A DNA stretch of 64,000 bases from Paenibacillus sp. FSL R7-0204. GTDB taxonomy: Bacteria; Bacillota; Bacilli; Paenibacillales; Paenibacillaceae. The DNA lies in the NCBI RefSeq assembly GCF_038002225.1, contig NZ_JBBOCA010000001.1, positions 930,001-994,000 of the forward strand. Direction: 5' to 3'. The position numbers were made by a program, and so were the translations under genes. How positions within the stretch are numbered: the first letter of the stretch is position 1; each line of letters starts with the position of its first letter. Positions 9,053 through 16,831 of this stretch are shown in pieces. Below the pieces are notes generated by a model. The model was given only the letters and a program-made list of their open reading frames with translations. It was not told the origin of the DNA and searched no databases.

Positions 9053-9850
9053 ATGAAGGTAGTTATTCTTGCAGGTGGGTATGGTACTAGAATCAGCGAA
9101 GAATCTCATCTCAGACCGAAACCTATGATTGAAATAGGCCAGAAGCCCATTTTATGGCACATCATGAAATTATATTCCCATTATGGTTTTAATGATTTTG
9201 TGATATGTCTTGGTTATAAAGGATTTTACATCAAAGAATACTTTGCTCATTATTTTTTGCATGAATCAGATGTTACATTCGATTTCACAAGTGATAATCA
9301 GTTGGTGACACACACCCATACAGCAGAACCTTGGAAAGTAACTCTTGTGAATACCGGGATTGATACAATGACTGGTGGAAGAGTAAAAAGAATACAAAAA
9401 TACATTGGAAACGAACCTTTCATGCTAACTTATGGCGATGGTGTATCTGATGTGAATATATCAGAACTTGTTAATCAGCATAACTTACATGGACGTCTCG
9501 CAACAGTAACTACTGTGCAGCCAAGTGGCCGCTTTGGTGCATTAGATATAGCTTCCAACAACGAAGTAAAGGGCTTCCAAGAAAAACCTAAAGGTGACGG
9601 GTCTTGGATTAATGCAGGGTTCTTCGTGTTACAACCAGAAGTATTTAATTACATTGATGGTGATGAGACTTTCTTTGAAAAAGAACCTTTGGAAGGATTG
9701 GCACGTGATGGTGAATTGTTTGGTTTTAAGCATCATGGATTTTGGCAACCAATGGATACACTGAGAGATAAAAACCATTTAGAGGATCTTTGGAGTAGCG
9801 GGCAGGCTCCTTGGAAAACGTGGGATGCAAAGCCGGTGAAAACAAAATGA
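9053..9850 (+). CDS. rfbF: Glucose-1-phosphate cytidylyltransferase
   Basis: The enzyme makes CDP-glucose from CTP and glucose-1-phosphate, the first step to CDP-3,6-dideoxy sugars. The 265-residue protein has the nucleotidyltransferase signature VVILAGGYGTRISEES with RPKPMIEIG near the N-terminus, then LTYGDGVSDVN (metal-binding Asp), GFQEKPKGDGSWINAGFFV and the characteristic C-terminal HHGFWQPMDTLRDK. Length matches the family (~257-265). Its TGA stop overlaps the ATG of rfbG (ATGA at 9847-9850), implying translational coupling. It belongs to the rfbH-rfbF-rfbG-yerE-yerF operon. Confidence 0.95.
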   Translation: MKVVILAGGYGTRISEESHLRPKPMIEIGQKPILWHIMKLYSHYGFNDFVICLGYKGFYIKEYFAHYFLHESDVTFDFTSDNQLVTHTHTAEPWKVTLVNTGIDTMTGGRVKRIQKYIGNEPFMLTYGDGVSDVNISELVNQHNLHGRLATVTTVQPSGRFGALDIASNNEVKGFQEKPKGDGSWINAGFFVLQPEVFNYIDGDETFFEKEPLEGLARDGELFGFKHHGFWQPMDTLRDKNHLEDLWSSGQAPWKTWDAKPVKTK

Positions 9851-10917
9851 TAAATAAACAATTTTGGAAGGGGAAAAAAGTTTTTTTGACTGGGCATACG
9901 GGTTTCAAGGGATCTTGGCTAAGCTTATGGCTAAGTTCCTTGGGCGCTGAAGTTACAGGATATTCTTTAGAGCCTTCAACTACTCCTAGTTTATTTGACT
10001 TATGTAATATAAAGGATCTATTGAAAAACAGTGTGATAGCTGATATTAGAGATGGCGAAAGTTTGAATAGAGCTATGCTCCAGGCTCAACCTGAAATTGT
10101 TATTCATATGGCTGCTCAGCCGTTAGTGCGGGAATCTTACAAGAGTCCAGTCGAAACCTATGAAGTGAACGTTATGGGTACAGTCAATTTATTGGAAGCC
10201 GTCAGAAATTGTCTAAGTGTTGTTTCTGTAGTTAATGTTACAACTGACAAGTGTTATGAAAATAAGGAATGGCATTGGGGATACAGAGAAAACGAGCCAC
10301 TGGGTGGGCATGATCCTTACTCTAGTAGCAAGGCATGTTCTGAGTTGGTGACTAGTGCTTACCGAAATTCCTTTTTAAATAATCAGCTTGATGGTAGAAA
10401 GATTGCTGTTGCTTCAGCCAGAGCTGGTAATGTAATTGGTGGTGGAGATTGGGCAGTTGATAGGTTAGTACCAGATATCATTAGGTCTATTCTGACTGAT
10501 CAAAAAATTATCATTAGAAATCCAAATTCTATTAGACCATGGCAGCATGTACTTGAACCTTTGAGTGGTTATCTTTTATTAGCAGAGAATTTATATAATT
10601 ATGGTGAGAAATTCGCTAGTGCATGGAATTTTGGCCCTCTAGATGATGATGCCAAACCTGTTGAATGGATTGTTCGGGAGATTTGTAGTATATGGGAGGG
10701 AGCCAGCTTTGAAGTTGATACTAGTGCTCAACCTCACGAAGCGCAATATCTAAAGCTGGACTGTTCCAAGGCTGCTGCTGAATTGGAATGGCACCCGCGC
10801 TGGAACCTGAGGCAGGCGATTGACAAAATTGTAGAGTTCACGATTGCATACCAGAAAGGTGAAAAACTAATTGACGTTTGTGTAAAACAGATAAAGGAAT
10901 ACCAAGAGTCTTTGTAA
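9847..10917 (+). CDS. rfbG: CDP-glucose 4,6-dehydratase
   Basis: This NAD-dependent short-chain dehydrogenase converts CDP-glucose to CDP-4-keto-6-deoxyglucose. The nucleotide-binding motif FLTGHTGFKGSWLS starts at about residue 13, HMAAQPLVRESY follows, and the catalytic pattern is DPYSSSK. The C-terminal ARAGNVIGGGDWAVDRLVPD and RPWQHVLEPLSGYL are hallmarks of RfbG. I chose ATG 9847, which overlaps the rfbF stop; this gives 356 residues, the normal family length, whereas an upstream in-frame ATG (9811) would add 12 unsupported residues inside rfbF. The next gene begins 13 bp downstream. Confidence 0.95.
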   Translation: MINKQFWKGKKVFLTGHTGFKGSWLSLWLSSLGAEVTGYSLEPSTTPSLFDLCNIKDLLKNSVIADIRDGESLNRAMLQAQPEIVIHMAAQPLVRESYKSPVETYEVNVMGTVNLLEAVRNCLSVVSVVNVTTDKCYENKEWHWGYRENEPLGGHDPYSSSKACSELVTSAYRNSFLNNQLDGRKIAVASARAGNVIGGGDWAVDRLVPDIIRSILTDQKIIIRNPNSIRPWQHVLEPLSGYLLLAENLYNYGEKFASAWNFGPLDDDAKPVEWIVREICSIWEGASFEVDTSAQPHEAQYLKLDCSKAAAELEWHPRWNLRQAIDKIVEFTIAYQKGEKLIDVCVKQIKEYQESL

Positions 10918-10930
10918 GGAGTGGGGTTAG

Positions 10931-12700
10931 TTGAAACTATCCGATTATGTAATAGATTGCCTTAAGCAACAAGGTGTATCTCATGTTTTTGAATTTATCG
11001 GAGGAGCTATAGTCCACTTGTTGGATTCTGTCTCTTTCAGAGATGATATGGAATGTATATCTGTTCGCCATGAACAAGCAGGCGCATTTTCGGCTGAAGC
11101 TTATGCCAGAATAAACGGAAAGCTTGGAGTTGCAATGGCAACGAGTGGGCCCGGAGCATTGAATCTACTTACTGGAATAGGTAGTTGCTACTTCGATTCA
11201 GTTCCGTGTTTGTTCATTACTGGACAAGTAAACACTTATGAATATAAGTTCGATAGACCTGTCAGACAAATTGGTTTTCAAGAAACAGATATTGTTAGTG
11301 TAGCTAAACCTTTAACGAAGTATGCTGCTATGGTTACTGACCCAGATCAAATAAGATACGAAATAGAAAAAGCAATATACTTGGCACAAAATGGACGTCC
11401 CGGTCCAGTATTGTTAGATATTCCAATGAATCTTCAGAGAGCACAAATTGAGCCTGAAACTTTAGCCAGCTTCTATGATAGTGAAGAATATTTTAATGAA
11501 CTTTCTAAAAAATCAGAAATCAGTGAATCTGTTATTGCAGATGTTATTAAGATGTTATCTGCTGCAAAAAGACCTCTCATTTTGGCAGGTGGTGGTGTAA
11601 GAGTTAGCAATTCAGCAGCAGCACTTACACAGTTTGTAGAGAAGTCGGGAATACCGGTTGTAAGCTCATTGATGGGAATTGATGTGATTTCACATGATAA
11701 TCCTTTATATTCTGGTCTAATTGGGTCATATGGTAACCGCTATAGTAATCTAATCCTGGCCAACTGTGATCTATTACTTATATTAGGGTCAAGACTAGAT
11801 AGTAGACAAACCGGGACCAGACCAGATACGTTTGGGCGCAGTGCTATAAAAATTCATGTTGATATTGATTATAATGAGCTCAACAGTAAGGTTGAAGCAA
11901 CTCTGGCAGTAAAAGCAAATCTTAATGAATTCTTGGAGAAAATGAATTTAGCGCTAACAGACTTTAATAAACCAGATATCTCTAAATGGTTGAATTTGAT
12001 TGGGGCTTTAAAAGAACAGTTTCCTACGTACTCTTTTACTCCGGTTGCTAATGAAATTGAACCAAACCGTTTTATGGAATTACTCTCGTCTAAGTCTGAA
12101 AAGTTTGGAGCGGTTTGCCTAGATGTTGGTCAACACCAAATGTGGGCATCGCAATCTTTCAAATTATCTGGAGAACAAAGATTATTAAACTCTGGTGGTA
12201 TGGGAGCAATGGGGTTTGCCTTACCGGCTGCAATTGGCGCTTCCTTAGCAAATGGAGAGGAAACTCTTGTTATTGCAGGAGACGGGGGCTTCCAACTTAA
12301 TATACAAGAATTAGATACTATTGTTCGTTTGAATTTACCTATAAAAATGGTTGTTATGAACAATAGTTCTCTTGGAATGGTAAGACAATTTCAAGATTTG
12401 TATTTTGAGGGTAGACAACAGTCAACAGTGAACCCCAATCCTTCATTTATAAAAATAGTTGAAGCGTATGCAATTCCAGCGTATCAGATGAATACAATGG
12501 ATGATATTCATCAGCTTGAACAGTTCTTGAATACTAACGGACCAGCATTTATTGAGGTGAAGTTGGAAAAGAAAACAGAAGTACATCCTAAATTAGTTGT
12601 AAATAGACCTATTGAAGATATGTACCCATATCTTGATAGGGAAGAGTTAAAGAAAATAATGCTAATAGATCTTGTTGATGAAATGGACATTCCTACTTAA
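10931..12700 (+). CDS. yerE: ThDP-dependent carboligase, YerE-like
   Basis: The 589-residue protein belongs to the acetolactate synthase superfamily. Catalytic Glu48 lies in VRHEQAGAFSAEAYAR, and the ThDP motif is GDGG (450-453) to NN (477-478); YARINGKLGVAMATSGPG is typical of the family. The context (rfbH, rfbF, rfbG upstream, an SDR downstream) is not branched-chain amino-acid synthesis, and no small subunit is present. In yersiniose synthesis YerE, a ThDP flavoprotein, joins the two-carbon unit of pyruvate to C4 of CDP-3,6-dideoxy-4-ketoglucose, and this gene occupies the same relative position. The start is TTG 10931 after AAGGAG. The symbol is assigned from context plus fold. An acetolactate synthase-like enzyme acting on another keto-sugar is the alternative. 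Confidence 0.75.
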   Translation: MKLSDYVIDCLKQQGVSHVFEFIGGAIVHLLDSVSFRDDMECISVRHEQAGAFSAEAYARINGKLGVAMATSGPGALNLLTGIGSCYFDSVPCLFITGQVNTYEYKFDRPVRQIGFQETDIVSVAKPLTKYAAMVTDPDQIRYEIEKAIYLAQNGRPGPVLLDIPMNLQRAQIEPETLASFYDSEEYFNELSKKSEISESVIADVIKMLSAAKRPLILAGGGVRVSNSAAALTQFVEKSGIPVVSSLMGIDVISHDNPLYSGLIGSYGNRYSNLILANCDLLLILGSRLDSRQTGTRPDTFGRSAIKIHVDIDYNELNSKVEATLAVKANLNEFLEKMNLALTDFNKPDISKWLNLIGALKEQFPTYSFTPVANEIEPNRFMELLSSKSEKFGAVCLDVGQHQMWASQSFKLSGEQRLLNSGGMGAMGFALPAAIGASLANGEETLVIAGDGGFQLNIQELDTIVRLNLPIKMVVMNNSSLGMVRQFQDLYFEGRQQSTVNPNPSFIKIVEAYAIPAYQMNTMDDIHQLEQFLNTNGPAFIEVKLEKKTEVHPKLVVNRPIEDMYPYLDREELKKIMLIDLVDEMDIPT

Positions 12701-12713
12701 AGGGGTTCTCAGA

Positions 12714-13676
12714 GTGCTTAATAAGGATTGTATGAAAATCGCAATATTTGGTGCTACGGGTCATATTGCGAAAAACTTAATAGTTGGTCTTTCTTCTTCG
12801 GAACATTACGAATTATATTTATTCGCTCGGAGTCAAGAAAGACTGACTTCCTTTTTATTTGAGAATAGCATTCAAGGCAAGACTCATCTTAGAGAGTATA
12901 AACAGTTTCAAGACTTAGATACTTATAACGTTATTATTAATTGTATAGGAGTAGGTAACCCAGGAGACCTTCTCCGGAATCCCTTTAGTGTATTTCAAAT
13001 CACAGAACAATATGACAACATTATTCTTCGCTATATACAAAATAATCCCGATTCTATATATATTAATCTTAGTTCTGGGGCCGCATATGGCTCTAATTTT
13101 GAAAAGCCTGCAACAAATACTAAATTACTTAATTTGAATATAAATAATTTATCACTCAAAGATTACTATGGGATTTCTAAGTTGAATACGGAGGCGAAAC
13201 ATAGAAGTCTAGAAAAGTTTAAAATAGTCGACCTTAGGATATTTGGTTTTTTTAGCGCATTTATTGATATGGATTCAAAGTTTCTTCTAACTGAAGTAAT
13301 TGAGCATGTTGGGATGAGGAAAGTACTCAATACATCTTCAGAAAATATCCTTAGAGATTATGTACATCCAGAAGATTTCCTTTCTCTTGTGCAAAGTTGC
13401 ATGGACGAGAATATACAGAATGGGGTATATGATGTGTATTCTCTCAAACCAGCGACTAAATTTGAAATTTTGGACTATTTTGTTAGGGAACATGGATTGA
13501 AATATCAAGTTGACACTAGCTACACTTACGATTCTATAACAGGCTCAAAGAGTAACTATTATTCTTTAAATGGAGAGGCCTCAACTATAGGCTATCTTCC
13601 TAAATATACTTCTTTAGAGAGTATCCAGTCAGGTTACCAACAATTAAGAATGAGGAATAAAAATGAAAACAATTAG
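12714..13676 (+). CDS. NAD(P)-dependent sugar reductase/epimerase, YerF-like
   Basis: This extended SDR has the Rossmann motif IAIFGATGHIAKNL at the N-terminus, INLSSGAAYG and the catalytic pair YYGISK. In the yersiniose route a reductase (YerF) reduces the carbonyl of the two-carbon branch added by YerE; position directly after the YerE-like gene supports that role, but the SDR fold alone does not fix the substrate. GTG 12714 has AGGGG 8 bp upstream; ATG 12732 has AAGGA only 4 bp away, so I prefer 12714 (320 residues). An ORF extension to 12672 lies inside yerE. The 3' end overlaps the next gene by 14 bp. Confidence 0.65.
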   Translation: MLNKDCMKIAIFGATGHIAKNLIVGLSSSEHYELYLFARSQERLTSFLFENSIQGKTHLREYKQFQDLDTYNVIINCIGVGNPGDLLRNPFSVFQITEQYDNIILRYIQNNPDSIYINLSSGAAYGSNFEKPATNTKLLNLNINNLSLKDYYGISKLNTEAKHRSLEKFKIVDLRIFGFFSAFIDMDSKFLLTEVIEHVGMRKVLNTSSENILRDYVHPEDFLSLVQSCMDENIQNGVYDVYSLKPATKFEILDYFVREHGLKYQVDTSYTYDSITGSKSNYYSLNGEASTIGYLPKYTSLESIQSGYQQLRMRNKNENN

Positions 13677-14592
13677 TATAGTAACGCCTTGTTACAATGA
13701 AGAAGAGAATGTTAGGGAGCTTTATACTCAAGTAAAGGCAGTTTTTGCGGAGATGCCAGGTTATGTCTATGAGCATATATTTATTGACAATGCATCAAAA
13801 GATAAGACAGTGGCAATTCTAAAAGATATTGCAAAAGAAGACTCAAACGCAAAAATCATTGTTAATTCACGTAATTTTGGACATATACGATCTCCGTATC
13901 ATGCCCTGCTACAGGCTGAGGGAGATGCTGCTATCTTACTTGTAGCTGACCTTCAAGACCCTCCTGGAATGATTAAAGATTTTGTTGATAAATGGGAAGA
14001 AGGATATAAAGTTGTTCTAGGTGTGAAAACGCAAAGTCATGAGAGTAAGACCATGTTTGCAATACGAAAGATGTACTATAATTTTATTAATCGTGTTTCA
14101 GAGATTGAACTGACTAAGAACAATACTGGTTTTGGATTATATGATAAACAAATTATTCAAATTCTAAAAGAGATTGATGATCCATATCCTTACTTCAGAG
14201 GGTTGATTTCTGATATTGGTTTTGAAAGCTATAAAATTGAGTATGTGCAGCCTGTTAGAAAACGTGGAATAACTAAAAATAACTTCTACACTCTTTATGA
14301 TATTGCCATGCTTGGTATTACTAACCACTCTAAAATACCGTTGCGATTGGCTGCAATGCTAGGGTTTACTATGTCTGCTTTAAGTTTGCTGGTAGCAGTA
14401 GGTTATTTACTGGCTAAACTAATATTCTGGAATTACTTTTCTTTAGGTACAGCTCCTCTCATCATAGGGTTATTCTTATTCTCTTCCGTTCAGCTTTTCT
14501 TTATAGGAATAATTGGCGAATATATTGGTTCAATTCATACACAGGTCTTAAAGCGGCCGTTGGTAGTTGAGAAGGAACGGATAAATTTCTAA
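13663..14592 (+). CDS. GtrB-like GT2 polyprenyl-phosphate glycosyltransferase
   Basis: The first ~230 residues of this 309-residue protein are a GT2 (GT-A) catalytic domain: SIVTPCYNEEENVRELY, FIDNASKDKT, ADLQDPPGMI and the acceptor-loop KRGITKNNFYTLYDIAM. Two membrane helices (about 225-250 and 262-285) follow. This is the layout of GtrB/bactoprenol glucosyltransferases and dolichol-phosphate mannose synthases, which load one sugar onto undecaprenyl phosphate at the inner membrane face. ATG 13663 overlaps the SDR stop, with GAGG 7 bp upstream, so it is co-translated with the nucleotide-sugar enzymes. It may use the CDP-sugar made by this operon, or UDP-glucose. Its stop is immediately followed by the truncated rfbC. 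Confidence 0.8.
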   Translation: MKTISIVTPCYNEEENVRELYTQVKAVFAEMPGYVYEHIFIDNASKDKTVAILKDIAKEDSNAKIIVNSRNFGHIRSPYHALLQAEGDAAILLVADLQDPPGMIKDFVDKWEEGYKVVLGVKTQSHESKTMFAIRKMYYNFINRVSEIELTKNNTGFGLYDKQIIQILKEIDDPYPYFRGLISDIGFESYKIEYVQPVRKRGITKNNFYTLYDIAMLGITNHSKIPLRLAAMLGFTMSALSLLVAVGYLLAKLIFWNYFSLGTAPLIIGLFLFSSVQLFFIGIIGEYIGSIHTQVLKRPLVVEKERINF

Positions 14593-14723
14593 ACGCTCTT
14601 CCTAACACCCAAGTGCAGTACAAAGTGAACGAATGTTATTCCCTTGAGCATGACCGTGGCATACTATGGAATGATCTGGCGCTTGGGACACTGACCAGCA
14701 GCCGTTTCCTCTCGGAGCTATAG
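14592..14723 (+). pseudogene. rfbC: 3' remnant of rfbC (dTDP-4-dehydrorhamnose 3,5-epimerase)
   Basis: One frame is open from the stop of the GT2 gene to TAG 14721-14723 and reads as the C-terminal ~44 residues of RfbC: VQYKVNECYSLEHDRGILWN corresponds to the family's Y-K-x-T-x-x-Y-x-P-E-x-E-R-G-I-x-W-N-D segment. There is no start codon or catalytic His/Tyr core, so it cannot be functional. It lies just upstream of rfbB and rfbD, where an intact rfbC is expected, and exactly at the change from AT-rich to GC-richer sequence. This indicates a junction made by recombination or deletion within rfbC. Confidence 0.75.
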
Positions 14724-14764
14724 CATCTCAATCATCATTACAACTAGTAAAAGGTGGGTACAAA

Positions 14765-15787
14765 ATGAAACTCCTAATCACCGGCGGAGCCGGCTTCATC
14801 GGCAGCAACTTCGTAATCTATATGCTGCAGCAACATCCTGATTACCAGATCGTCAACGTTGATGCGTTGACTTACGCAGGAAATCTGGAGAACCTGAAAT
14901 CGATTGAGAATCATCCGAACTATACGTTTGTGAAGGCAGACATTACCGATGTGGCGGCGATGGATAAGCTGATCGGTGACGGTGTAGACGTGGTGGTTAA
15001 CTTTGCTGCGGAGTCTCACGTAGACCGGAGTATTCTGGAGCCGGAAGTGTTCGTGAAGACGAATGTGCTGGGCACTCAAGTGCTGCTGGATGCGGCTAAG
15101 AAATATAGTGTGAATAAGTTTGTTCAAGTGTCCACGGATGAGGTCTATGGATCACTTGGTGCTACAGGTCTGTTCACGGAAGAAACACCGCTGACGCCGA
15201 ACAGCCCGTATTCTGCAAGTAAAGCAGGCGGAGACTTGCTGGTGCGTTCTTATCATGAAACCTTTGGGTTGCCAGTTAACATTACCCGGTGCTCGAATAA
15301 CTATGGTCCTTACCAGTTCCCGGAGAAGTTGATTCCGCTGATGATATCGCGTGCGCTGGCAGATCAGGCTTTGCCTGTGTATGGAGACGGAATGAATATC
15401 CGTGACTGGCTGTATGTTGAGGATCACTGCAGCGCAATTGATCTGGTTATTCATGAAGGCGTGAATGGTGAAGTGTACAACATCGGTGGTAACAATGAGC
15501 GGACGAATGTGCATATTGTGAATACTGTGCTTCAAGAGCTCGGCAAGCCGGATTCGCTGATTTCTTATGTTCAGGATCGTCCCGGACATGACCGCCGTTA
15601 TGGCATTGATCCAACGAAGATTACGAACGAGCTGGGCTGGAAGCCTAAGCACACGTTCGAAACCGGCATTAAGGAAACTATTCAGTGGTATCTGAATAAC
15701 AAGGAATGGTGGACCCGCATTCAGTCTGGTGAATACCAGAAGTATGCTGCACTTCAGTACGGCAGCCGTCTGGGGGATTCTCTGTAA
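14765..15787 (+). CDS. rfbB: dTDP-glucose 4,6-dehydratase
   Basis: Second step of dTDP-L-rhamnose synthesis: dTDP-glucose to dTDP-4-keto-6-deoxyglucose. The 340-residue protein has the NAD-binding motif ITGGAGFIGSNFV, the TDEVYG active-site segment, catalytic YSASK, NNYGPYQFPEKLIPL and the C-terminal RPGHDRRYGID typical of RmlB. Length is normal. AAAGGTGGG precedes the ATG. Its TAA overlaps the rfbD ATG (TAATG), so the two are coupled. rfbA is absent from the window and rfbC is only a remnant, so complete dTDP-rhamnose synthesis needs copies elsewhere. Base composition is that of the core genome, not the AT-rich cassette upstream. Confidence 0.97.
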   Translation: MKLLITGGAGFIGSNFVIYMLQQHPDYQIVNVDALTYAGNLENLKSIENHPNYTFVKADITDVAAMDKLIGDGVDVVVNFAAESHVDRSILEPEVFVKTNVLGTQVLLDAAKKYSVNKFVQVSTDEVYGSLGATGLFTEETPLTPNSPYSASKAGGDLLVRSYHETFGLPVNITRCSNNYGPYQFPEKLIPLMISRALADQALPVYGDGMNIRDWLYVEDHCSAIDLVIHEGVNGEVYNIGGNNERTNVHIVNTVLQELGKPDSLISYVQDRPGHDRRYGIDPTKITNELGWKPKHTFETGIKETIQWYLNNKEWWTRIQSGEYQKYAALQYGSRLGDSL

Positions 15788-16656
15788 TGGCGAAGATGAA
15801 GGTGTTTGTCACAGGCTCTGGCGGGCAACTGGGGCAGGATCTTATGCTTTTGCTTCTAGGGCAGGGGTATGAAGTGCTGGGCTGTGACCGTCAGGAGATG
15901 GATATTACCGATCTGGACCAGTGCCAACAGACTATTGGTGCGTTCGCTCCCGATGCGGTCATTCATTGTGCGGCTCATACGGCAGTGGATGCAGCTGAGA
16001 CTGATGTGGATGCGGCGTACCTCATTAATGCAACCGGAAGCCGGAATGTGGCGCTCGCTGCTGAGAAGGTGGGAGCTAAGCTGGTCTATATCAGTACGGA
16101 CTATGTCTTCGATGGCATGGGGGAACAGCCTTACCATGAATATGATAATACAGATCCCAAGAGTATCTATGGTAAGTCCAAACGGGCAGGAGAAATCCTG
16201 GTCCAGTCCTTATCTTCTAAATTCTTTATCGTACGCACCTCTTGGGTCTATGGCAAATACGGTAATAACTTTGTCAAAACAATGTTGAAGCTGGGGCAGG
16301 AAAAGCCATTGCTGCAGGTTGTCGATGACCAGAAGGGCTCACCTACCTATACGGTGGACCTGGCAAGATTCTTGCTTGAGCTTATCCAGACTGAAAAGTA
16401 TGGAGTGTACCACGCCTCGAACACAGAGTCTTGCACATGGTATGAATTCACCCAGGCCATCTTTGCGGAAGCAGAGGAACTTCTGGGGCTGAAGTTTACA
16501 GCGAAGCTTGAACCTTGTGCGACGGAGCAATTCCCCCGTCCGGCGCCTCGTCCACGCAACTCGGTGATGGAGCATCTGGCGATCCGTACCAACGGGTTCC
16601 AGGATATCCGTCCATGGCGTGAAGGGCTGAGAGACTTTTTGCTGGAGCTGAAATAG
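15787..16656 (+). CDS. rfbD: dTDP-4-dehydrorhamnose reductase
   Basis: Final step of dTDP-L-rhamnose synthesis, an NAD(P)H-dependent reduction. The 289-residue RmlD-type SDR has VFVTGSGGQLGQDLM, CAAHTAVDAAETD, STDYVFDG, catalytic YGKSK, RTSWVYGKYGNNFV and the C-terminal RPRNSVM motif. It is translationally coupled to rfbB (ATG overlaps its stop) and followed by a terminator, which closes the polysaccharide cluster. Confidence 0.96.
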   Translation: MAKMKVFVTGSGGQLGQDLMLLLLGQGYEVLGCDRQEMDITDLDQCQQTIGAFAPDAVIHCAAHTAVDAAETDVDAAYLINATGSRNVALAAEKVGAKLVYISTDYVFDGMGEQPYHEYDNTDPKSIYGKSKRAGEILVQSLSSKFFIVRTSWVYGKYGNNFVKTMLKLGQEKPLLQVVDDQKGSPTYTVDLARFLLELIQTEKYGVYHASNTESCTWYEFTQAIFAEAEELLGLKFTAKLEPCATEQFPRPAPRPRNSVMEHLAIRTNGFQDIRPWREGLRDFLLELK

Positions 16657-16674
16657 CTGTAGGATATGTTGAAT

Positions 16675-16709
16675 AACCCCTAATCCATCTTAATGGTTAG
16701 GGGTTTCTT
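16675..16709 (+). terminator. Rho-independent terminator after rfbD
   Basis: AACCCCTAA (16675-16683) pairs with TTAGGGGTT (16697-16705), giving a 9-bp stem followed by a short T-rich tail. It lies 19 bp after the rfbD stop. Confidence 0.8.
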
Positions 16710-16777
16710 ATTGTAATTCGATAGTATTGGTGGGGTCAATTCAACAACCTTCCATAGCCCGGCACCTCTGTTTTCGT

Positions 16778-16783
16778 TATAAT
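16778..16783 (+). promoter_or_regulatory. Consensus -10 (TATAAT) upstream of GT2 gene
   Basis: A perfect TATAAT lies about 50 bp before the GT2 start at 16832, downstream of the rfbD terminator. No convincing -35 is visible at the right spacing, so the promoter call rests on the -10 alone. Confidence 0.35.
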
Positions 16784-16831
16784 GGGGAGTAACAGGTTCG
16801 TACAATGAATATATGGAATTCGAGGTACCCC

